A DNA stretch of 64,000 bases from positions 29,290,815 through 29,354,814 of the forward strand of contig OX291543.1 of NCBI GenBank assembly GCA_946406115.1, given 5' to 3'. The notes beneath the pieces are model-generated. The model did not search any database, was not told where the DNA came from, and saw only the letters and a program-made list of their open reading frames with translations. Each line of letters starts with the position of its first letter. Positions within the stretch are counted from its first letter, which is position 1. The translations under genes were made by a program, and so were the position numbers. This stretch comes from Apoda limacodes. Taxonomy: Eukaryota; Arthropoda; Insecta; Lepidoptera; Limacodidae. This document shows, piece after piece, positions 47,376-57,200 of the stretch.

Positions 47376-50029
47376 GCGGCTTACATACCCCCCGGCACTA
47401 CAGACGATACCTACTCAACGCATTTTAACAACCTATGCGAAAAGGTGACGCATAGTAGTGTAGAATCGTTTTACGTTATAGGTGATTACAATATGCCGCA
47501 TATCCAATGGATAAGTGGTGAAACGCATTCTACATATACCTACATTTCGGATTTTATGTCTTTAACAAATTCTTTTCAATTTAACTATTTAAAAAATAAA
47601 AATGGTCGCGTTCTTGACCTATGTATCTCTAACCAAGACTGTAATATACTTCCTTGTGACGGGCTTATACCACCTGATGGACATCATCCAACCTTTCTTA
47701 TCAACCTCAAACTGAATTTTCACATAAAACCCATGAAATATTTTCCTCTGACTAAATTTAAGTATAAAACCGCTAATTACGACATAGTAAATAATGAATT
47801 GGAGAAAACCGACTGGACTGGAATCCTGAGCGATTTAAATGCCGAGGAAGCTGTCCAAATATTTTATGAAACTATTTACAAGTTAATAAGAGAACATATT
47901 CCAACTACACGTAGTAAGTCAAGTCAGTTTCGCAGCTGGTTTTCTCCAGCACTTATTCACATATTTAAAAACAAAGAAAGAGCATGGAAAAAATGGAAGA
48001 TGTATAATAATATCTGTGATTACGAGACATTTTCTTTTTATCGCGCAAGATTCAAGGCTGAGTGTAACAAATGCTATTGTTATCATATTAGTTTTCTCCA
48101 GCACTTATTCACATATTTAAAAACAAAGAAAGAGCATGGAAAAAATGGAAGATGTATAATAATATCTGTGATTACGAGACATTTTCTTTTTATCGCGCAA
48201 GATTCAAGGCTGAGTGTAACAAATGCTATTGTTATCATATTAATTTAGTTGAGGAGAGCATACCAATGAACGTTAAATATTTTTGGACCTTCATAGCTAA
48301 CCGCAAAAATGTCTCATCCTTACCCGAGACAATGTATTACCAAAATACATCATCTACTGACCCACCACAGACCAGTAATTTGTTTTCATCTTTTTTTCAC
48401 TCTGTTTATGAACTATCAACTTTAGATACGAAGAGTTGGAAACCAGGTGTCGCTTTCAATGACAACTCGGTTCTGATTTCTGACATAGAAATAGACATCA
48501 ATACAATTATTAATGAACTTAAGAAATTAGATACATCTAAGGGAGCAGGCCCCGATGGCCTACCCGTAATATTTTTAAAATCGACTGCTTACACCATCTC
48601 AATTCCGCTCTATATCCTATACAATAAATGTCTAAAAGAAGGCGTGTTTCCAGATGTCTGGAAGCATGCATTTATTACTCCGGTACATAAAAGCGGCGAC
48701 AAATGCAATGTCGAAAATTACCGACCAATATCCATACTCTCTGTATTAGCAAAATTATTTGAAAGGTTAGTGCATGACATAATTTATCCAAGCCTGCATA
48801 ATATAATAATACCTGAACAACATGGCTTTGTTAGGCGTCGGTCCACTACGACAAATCTTCTGATTTTCAGTAATTATTTATTTGAAAATATGGACCGTCG
48901 TACGCAGATAGACACCATTTACACAGATTTCCAAAAATGTTTTGACAAAGTTGACCACGAACTGTTATTATATAAAATCGCCTTCAATGGAATTCGCGGC
49001 AACTTGCTAAGGTGGTTTTCGTCCTATATATCTAACAGATCTCAAACAGTTGTAATCAATGGCTTCAAATCGAACACTGTTAATGTATCTTCTGGCGTCC
49101 CACAAGGCTCAATACTGGGTCCCTTGTTGTTTGTTTTATTCATCAATGACATAAAAGACTGTTTTATTAATTCACATTTTCTTATGTACGCTGATGACTT
49201 AAAGATTTTTAGACCCATTAAAGAAATAAATGACGTCATACTACTCCAACAAGACTTAAATAGATTTTTAAAATATTGCCTTGAAAATAAGCTTAAACTT
49301 AATACATGTAAATGTTTTTCTATAACTTTTACCAAAAATAAAAGCATTATTCATAATAAATATAACATAGGAAACAGTGATTTGAAGTCTGTTGACGTTA
49401 TTAGGGATCTGGGATTATTATTAGATTCAAAATTGCATTTAGACCAACATGTAAGCTCCATTAAAGATAAAGCACTTAGAATGTACGGTTTTGTCATGAG
49501 GTCTTCGCGAGAATTCAAGCGTCCCTCTACATTATTATTCCTTTATTAGTCTTTAATAAGATGTCAATTAGAATATGCTATACCAATTTGGAATCCTATA
49601 TATCAAAAATACATAGATGCACTTGAAATTATACAAAAGAAATTTTTAAGAAATATTAACTATAAATATTATGGTAAACGGCAATCATATGCACAACTGC
49701 TGGATAAGTACAAGCTGCTTAGTTTAGAAAGTAGGCGCATCCTTCTTAGCGCCATGGTATTACATGGTATCTGTAATAACAAGTTTGACTGCACTGGGCT
49801 GACTAATAATTTGTGCTACGTAGTACCGCGTACCGTGCAGCGGCGAGAGGTGCGCGTGCGTCGGTTGTTCCACACCGCGCCATGTCGCACCAACGCTGGC
49901 GTACGCGCGCCCCTTCGACGCCTCGCACACATATTTAATGAAGTCTTCCCTGACTTAGACATCTTTACTGCTTCAGTTAACAAGTTCAAAAGACTAGTTG
50001 CCGATGTTATAAATACCTATCATTCTTGA
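47376..50029 (+). pseudogene. LINE ORF2 (endonuclease fragment, reverse transcriptase), disrupted
   Basis: From 47376 the frame reads AAYIPPGTTDDTYSTHF, then VIGDYNMPHIQW and DGHHPTFLINL, the C-terminal half of an AP-endonuclease-type domain. The N-terminal catalytic part is missing because only about 180 bases separate ORF1 from this point. After the duplication break (48091) the frame resumes at 48152 with GPDGLPVIFLK, NYRPISILSVLAKLFERL, EQHGFVRRRST, YTDFQKCFDKVDHELL, SGVPQGSILGPLLFVLFIND and the catalytic LMYADDLKIF (YADD at 49187). TAG at 49547-49549 interrupts, and the same frame continues with CQLEYAIPIWNPIYQKYIDA to the natural TGA at 50027. The reverse transcriptase motifs are all present. 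Confidence 0.88.
47939..48242 (+). repeat. Perfect 152-base tandem duplication inside LINE ORF2
   Basis: 47939-48090 is repeated without a visible mismatch as 48091-48242. As 152 is not a multiple of three, the duplication shifts the frame and ends the endonuclease-side reading at 48248. The identity of the copies indicates a recent event after insertion. Confidence 0.93.
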
Positions 50030-50418
50030 TTTGCGATATATATACAATATAAAAAAATGTATTTCCTTCTTGTACGTACTTACTTTAAATTAGTATTATT
50101 GATAATTGTATCGAGTAACACATTGAAACAAATCTGTGGATAACGTTGTGGGTTTCATAATGATTAATCTGTTATATTTTTGATACTAGTTATTAAGAAT
50201 GATTGTGAATACTGTTTGTTGTCCCCAATAAAGAAAATAAAATAAAAAAATAAAAATAAAATAAATCTTGTTTATTAAGTGTTTTAATGCAAAACATGTA
50301 TTTATTAGTTGATTCACTATAATATGTTTCGTTTGTGATTTTACAAAGAGTACCTATTGGACGCACGCAAATAAACAGTATTGAAATTAGTTTGTAATGT
50401 TAGTTGTAGTTGATTCAC

Positions 50419-50475
50419 TTGACGATTCGAAAGTATTCTTAGAAACCCATTTGAATAATTTTTTTTTGAATTTCA
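50419..50475 (+). repeat. LINE 3' UTR fragment
   Basis: CTTGACGATTCGAAAGTATTC followed by CCATTTGAATAATTTTTTTT, matching the segment at 44163. Confidence 0.5.
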
Positions 50476-50478
50476 AAA

Positions 50479-50775
50479 CCAAGTTTCTAACTCTAAAAAC
50501 CCTCACTTAACAAACTCTACACCTTAGTCAAAATATGTGCCTTGGCCGTTTCGCAAGCAAATGGGCGTAGGGTGAAAAATTTATTCACTGTTTACTTTTC
50601 TGTTATACAATAGTTTTGAAGTAACGTAACGGCCAAGGCACATATTTTGACTAAGGTGTATATAGAGTTAGGGTGTGTAGACTTAGAAGCTTGGCTCTGC
50701 TTGAGATCTGACACCTTTTTGACAGTGCGAGTCATATAGTTCTTGTCTTGGCAACAACATGAAAATGTTTTTGGT
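50479..50775. repeat. Foldback element with 33-base perfect core arms
   Basis: TACACCTTAGTCAAAATATG, continuing 13 bases further, at 50518-50550 is exactly complementary to 50628-50660, with a 77-base spacer. The arms extend with mismatches to 50479 and 50694 (CCAAGTTTCTAA against CCAAGCTTCTAA). To the right a further 75 bases match 45781-45860 in reverse. No coding potential. Probably a non-autonomous DNA element. Confidence 0.8.
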
Positions 50776-51227
50776 GGGACTACTTGGAACCGAAATTGCT
50801 TTAAACAAAATCGGTTCTCATTTTTTTTTAGATATTCCCTAACTTAATGCGTGTACCTACGACACGCACTTGGCCAGGCTTTTTTTAAAATTAATATGCA
50901 GTAATAATATGATATTAAACAGTATTATAAAAATTATAAATTTATTTTATAAAACAACGATATCCTGATTTTTCGCAAGATTGCGTGTTGGATGTTGCCG
51001 TCACACTAAGCAGCAAATATATTAGTGCCGTCACTTAGCTTGCGTCACTGCACAGGTGTCCTCTTAATGTCCTAGTAACTGAATTTCTTACGAGCACATT
51101 TGTGACCGTGCCACCAATTTGTAAGAGAGGCAAAAATATCTACAGAAATGAGATTGTATATATTTGCCTAATAATAATAATTATATTAAAACTAAATTTA
51201 AAACTATTTGGTATTTGTTAGTCTTCT

Positions 51228-51277
51228 TTAACTTGTTGCTTCTGCACTGGTGATATTGTGAGGGCCGGGCCCGGTAT
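51228..51277 (-). CDS. Coiled-coil gene, probable last exon
   Basis: Acceptor cattttcccag precedes 51277. The phase of the previous exon gives D-TGPGPHNITSAEATS and TAA at 51228-51230, with an NIT sequon. Another frame of the same piece ends neatly (PALTISPVQKQQVKED, stop) but does not fit the phase. Short and so tentative. Confidence 0.5.
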
Positions 51278-54200
51278 CTGGGAAAATGAGAATTAAGTAT
51301 GCATAATGAATAGTGTATAAAGAGAAAATTACTAATGAGAGACTAATTAAAAGTCAAAGGCTTTAATTACACACACAATCACACAATGTTTTTCATCACA
51401 TTTTGCGAGTAAATAAATAAAAATATAAGGTAAATAATATTTTTTTTATGATTTATGATGGTAATTGGTCAGCGTAGCCTATGGACGCTTGCAACACCAG
51501 GGGTATCACTCGCGCGTTGCAGACCTTTCAAAAATCTAATAACTTTTTTCTTGAAGAACCCCATACTGTAGTTCTTAGAGAAAATCTTGGCAGGGAGCTC
51601 ATTCCACAACTCAATCGTCCGCAGGAGGAAATTTCTCTGAAACCGCACTGTACGCGACCATTTCGGTTCTAAAGTGTGGAAAAAAAATTCCTGCCGATGG
51701 AGAGCAGTGCGATGGTAAAAAGTGTTACAGTGTTCTGGGACTCGAAAGGGATTTTGCATATTGAATTTACCAAAGACGGCCAAGGTATAACTTCAGCAGC
51801 TTTCGCAACCACTGACTGTACAACTGGTTTGTGTTTCCTAGGTAAAAGGTACCTTCTAGTTTCTCATGCACGGTGTGAACGTTTTTCTTGATGCTGTCGA
51901 GCGCGTTCTGCAGCCCGCCCTTGATGGCGTCAAACTCGTGCGTCACCAGCGACAGCTGACCCAGGAAGTGGTTCAGGTCGTCATCGATCTCCATCACGCG
52001 GGTCGTTATCAGACCGACCTGACAAGTTTATCACTTTTTAAGATTCAAAAAATGGTAGGTAAGTATATGTATAGAATCCATGTAGGCAGTGTAAGACGAA
52101 GACTTTTAGGACTTTTCGCAGAGGCGATTTTGAAGTTCAAATTTTTTTTCTGGACTTTAACGTAGGAAAGGTTCGATTTTATATATTTAAAAATGCCTTA
52201 CGATGACTGTTAGTAGTTCTTTAAGGGTCCGTACAACCTAACTAATCTAGTGAATCTAATATTATCCACAAAATATTGTAATATCTACTTATCGACTTAT
52301 CGATTGTGACTTGACTTGTTATTTACCTTAGCTTTGACGTCATCCAAAGTACTAGCAGTCCCGTTTACATAACTGTCCGTATGAACCTGTTAAAGAAAAT
52401 CTCGTATATAAATGATGTGCAGCAAATATTCGATGTTGAATATCGTTTGATAGAACAAGAAATAGATAATAATATTCCTGGAAATAGCACACAGCTACAA
52501 TCTGGTCCCAAAAGACAAATATTCATCACATAAATGTTTGTCCTGTTGCGGCAGGCAGGCACTAGTATACCAACAAAGCCATGGAGTATCAAGCCATAGG
52601 AAATGAGTACAGAGTTGTAAGATTCTTTATATAATAATGTATTCCAATGAGGTAGGTTAAGCATACTTACGGCGAGTTTTTCAAGCGATGCCTGAGTAGC
52701 CGATAGTTGTTTGTACATGTTCCCGATTTGACGCCACACTTGAGACATCTCTGCCTCAACTTGGGCGCTTAGATTCGCCAGTGCGCCCGCCTGCGTATTA
52801 ATCACCGCGTGTTCCATGCTGTCCAATCTGTACACAGCAAAGCAGAGTCCGCGTTGGAGACCAATGATCGTTAAGTGTGCTATAAGATGATCGACATTAA
52901 AGCACAGAGTTCTTCCTAAAAACAGCTTGGCTATTTTGTCGTTAACGCACTTGTTTATATATTATATAGACACCTACAGCTGAGTGGCAGAACTCTTCAA
53001 GTATTTGAAATTGGCAGAATTAGCCTAAAATTGGCGCTAGTTGCTATTAGGGGAGGGGTGCAAATTTTAAAAAAGAACCCTGATAAAGATTACTGCTTTG
53101 AAATTAACTTGGCGATAATAATGAGCCAACTTCAGGTCTCTAATGATAGCAAACATAGGCAACCGGTTTATATACCGACACCTTAGTGTAATGACAACTA
53201 TTGGCGCAAAGCAACTTCTGCACTTGCGTATGTGCAACTGCCCTTTGTTTTGATATCGAAGATTTTTTTCATAAAATTACGTGCCTATATATATTGAATA
53301 TTAAAAAACCGACCCAATGGATAGAACTAGTTGACGTCATTTTGGATTCGCCACTTAGAATTTTCTCGAATAGAAAAAACTTGTATAGCAACAAAACTTG
53401 GTTATATTCCGTCTATGATCTTTTTTAAAAGAAATGGACAAACAAATGTTTTTTTTTTCATTTCTGATTTCTCATTATTTATAAATAGCTTATCAGTTCG
53501 TTACCGGGTGAAGGCGAATTGATTTAGATGGTGAAGAAACAAATCTTATGTTATATAAGTAGATAAGAAAAGCAGGTATCCGATTAAAAAAAGCCTAAAA
53601 ATCGGAAATGGTCTTAAAATGTAAATACACAAATTCAGAAATTTTGATTCTCGTACCTATTCATATAATCATATTAAAGGAAAGTTAACAATTTCGGATT
53701 TCAAGTTACGAATGAAACTCACCTTTCGTTTACGGTCCTGTTGAGGTTTATGCTCTGTAACTTGATGAGCTCCCCGACCTCGTGCAGTATCTGGTGCACG
53801 CCGTACTCGACACGCTTCTTGGTCGCCACCACGTTGTCCGCTGTCTCCAGCACGACGTGCTCGTTTTTGGTCAGCGACTGGACCTGTCATTTAACAATTT
53901 AACAGTTAGTTATTATGGATTTTCTATATCGATGTCATACATCATGTATTGATTAAGATCATAAAGTTGAAGTGTTAGATAACAGCTTTTAAGAGAATTT
54001 TACAGTTTAGTTATACAAGGAAATTGAGTAGGTAATAAAAATACTTAATTTAGAGGCACTTTTGTAGTTTCCCCAACCTCCTAAACTTTGTTCACGTACT
54101 AGTACCAATTCTGTGACCAAATTGTGAATGCGTCATGCGACTGAGTGATATAACGAATGACTTAGATATGAACCTATAGTACCTAAGTACTGTAACTTAT

Positions 54201-57200
54201 TCTGTGCTATAGGCAGGTTCGAGGTGGCGTTGGCTCTTAGCATACCTACCAGTCACAATCCGCGTTCGTGTTAGGTCGAGCGCCGACGACCTCCTGCGGG
54301 CGCGCTTACACTTAATTGAACCGTGCCGCGTGGCCGGTTTTAGCTGGTACAGCATAAGGAATGGTAGTAACTATTCCTTATTATCTGGCAGAGCCCTGCC
54401 GCGGATTCACAAGCCGCATCACCCCCGCCCGATCCCAAATACGCAAACATAGCCATGTGGCCATGTCGCTTCTTTTTGATAGATATACTTACATATATTC
54501 TTTGCCCTACACCAAGCTTTGGTAGATGTCATCCTGGTAACAATCATAGTAGTAGCAGTATGAGTGATAGAAACGTAAATGAGACGTCGCAGTAGGCCCG
54601 CCCCTCATAGCGTTGCCTTGCGTCATGCTACGTTAGTTTATGTTTTCGTTGATGTTTACATACCTACAACATGTGGCTTTTGACAGTGACTGGCAGTGAG
54701 CAAGTCAACTAAGGCACGTGGCATACGTTAAGAGTCTTCGTTGATACATAGGTGCCTGCTTAAAAAATTTAGCATCGCCTTAGAGTACAAGGATTTCATA
54801 GAAACGAGGCTTCTATACTACCTACTTGGTTCCTGCCTACAGCATTTGGCATTACCTCAGTCCGCAGGATGTCATAGGAGCGTGAGACGTCACTGTACGC
54901 GCTCTCTGTCATGGCGTTGCCCGTTGTCAGACTGCTCTGGATGTCTTCGTTGGTCTTCTGCAATCGGTCGCCCATCTCGCGTACTTTGCCTTGAATCTTA
55001 GTCACACCTGTAACATTTTATAATTTTAAATCACAAAAAATCATTTGGCATGACTGTAAAACCGTAATGTGTTTATCTTCAAAAGACTGAAATATACCCT
55101 AATGTCCCAAAACGGTCTATCTTATTTGTTTAAGATAAAATAAGTGTCACATACTACATATCCAAAAAAAGTACAGAAGTTAGGGGAAGACATACTGATA
55201 AAAAGAAAAATCGAATAGAATTAAAAAAAATGTTCAGAAATAAGGAAAATATTTTTTTTTATAACTGAGTACTTGTAGAGTACATTTAGTCAGGAAACCC
55301 AATTATTATTTAAATACATAAATTAGGTATTGTTTCCTACTAAAAGAAAAATCGGCTAGAACTTCTATAAAAAGCTTAAATTTTTTATATTAAAAACATG
55401 AAAAATCTAGCCAAAAACGTGTCGCGCTGCGCGTAAGTAACCCTAAACGTGATATGCAACGATCAACCTTATGTGAGCGCGCTTATAATGGTTTCAGCTT
55501 GCTATAATATTGAGGAAGGTCACTGGCGCCTATCGCGTCCTTAATCCCCAGAAAGAGGTAACTAGTGATTTAAAAAACGTCCTTACGTGGGAGATCGCCT
55601 CTTTTCACTATCCACTTCCGGTTCTGCGTTACTGGTTGTAAGCCTATCTTCGAAAAATGCTTCTGATAGTGTATTTGGACTAAGCTAGGTGACTTTATGT
55701 GTAACTATAAGTATGTCTCTACTACTTAAGCCAGACCGGCAAAAGTATGTCTCTAGTACTTAAGCCAGACCGGCAAAAGTATTTCTTTAGGTATTTGTAT
55801 CGCTTGTCTGGTACTTACAGTGCTTAGTTTAGAACCAGATGACCGTGTGTGATATATCTAGGACTATTTATTTATAAAAAATCGGTCAAGTACGAGTCGG
55901 ACTCGCGCACGAAGGATTCCGTACCATTGTCTATAAAAACGGCTAAAAAATCACGTTTGTGGTATGGGCCCCCCTTTGTTTGTTTTATTTTAATAATATT
56001 TATTTTTAAAGTGAATATTATATAACTAAATATTCTGTGAATATTTCAAGCGTCTACCTGTTCATACCTGTTTTAAGGATGTACCTTCTTCATTTAAGTA
56101 ACTTTTAATGGAATTTGTACGAAAATTTTACTACGTAAGTACATTTTATAACTTGGTCGACTATTACTCATTAGCCTGTAAAGTGTACTTACCCGTGATA
56201 GTTTTCCTTTTAAATTAATTATATGCACTACCACCGTAATTTTTTATACATTTCCAAATACTATACTTTCGCTGGTAGAGGGGGGGACACACTTGACTCT
56301 AACAAAAATTAGTACTTTAAAGCTAAATGTTTCGTAAACGGAGCCCTAAATCAAAAAATGATCTTTACACACCGGCAATGTTTTTGGAATTCCTATCCAA
56401 CGATACCTCACACGATGGGGTAGACGAGAAAAAAATTACGTGCCCACTTCACGGTACCCTAAAAAAAGATTTTATTCTACCGCTTTGTGGGCTTGATCAA
56501 TGTGTATATCCCTGCCAAATTGCAGCTTTCTCGTATGAGTAGTTTTTGAACTAAGCCGCGGACAGACGGACGGACGGACATGGCGAAACTATAAGGGTTC
56601 CTTGTTGAATACGGAACCCTAAAAACTGGGTCTAGAGACAAAACGTACTCAGTTCGTCGCTATCTTTAAGTTCCCCGGCGGTGCGCTGCAGCGCGTCGAG
56701 AGTCTGGTTGGTGGCGAGCTGTAGGTCTACACGCCGCGGCAGGTCCTTCCACATACCCTCCGCGTCTGACAGGAGCCTCTGAATCTTCTCTACTTCTTTC
56801 TCTTGGCGCTCCATCACTATAAAAAAAAATATAAACCTTCTTAAAGATGATTCCTATAGGTATTAATTTTCCAATTCCAATAATATTAGTAGGATGAATT
56901 CTACTTCTGCAGTGTTGCAGCGATGGGCTTTTGAAGCAGCATTATGATGTTGCCTACATGTTTGCAGTCACTGAGTACCCACTTCCTAGGATTACAACGG
57001 TGCAGGGCTTTAGCTAGAGTTGAATCTAAGGTAGGGCAGCGATGGTTTCATGTACGGCGCATTTTTTCTATCTTTTATTATTTTACCTGCTTGTGAGCGT
57101 GAGTAATTACGGTAGTAATTGGGTGGGATCGCGGGAAAACAAGAGCAAAATGGTATTAATTTATAGAACGGGAAAATAATTTATATATATTATACCTTAG

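Larger units (their letters stand above)
45973..50264 (+). mobile_element. Non-LTR retrotransposon (jockey/CR1-like), ORF1 intact, ORF2 broken
   Basis: Order: 5' UTR, ORF1 (46162-47193), partial endonuclease, reverse transcriptase, C-terminal part ending at TGA 50027-50029, 3' UTR, AATAAA at 50227 and an A-rich tail to about 50264. A possible 7-base target duplication (AAATCTT at 45966 and 50263) would set the 5' boundary at 45973, but so short a match is weak. ORF2 is disabled by loss of the endonuclease N-terminus, a 152-base tandem duplication and one TAG. Otherwise frames are open over long distances, so insertion is fairly recent. Confidence 0.9.

Noticed and set aside
53669..53890. Minus-strand Arg-rich open frame of 73 codons
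   Set aside because: It is the wrong frame of the sixth visible exon of the coiled-coil gene, whose phase is fixed by both neighbours.
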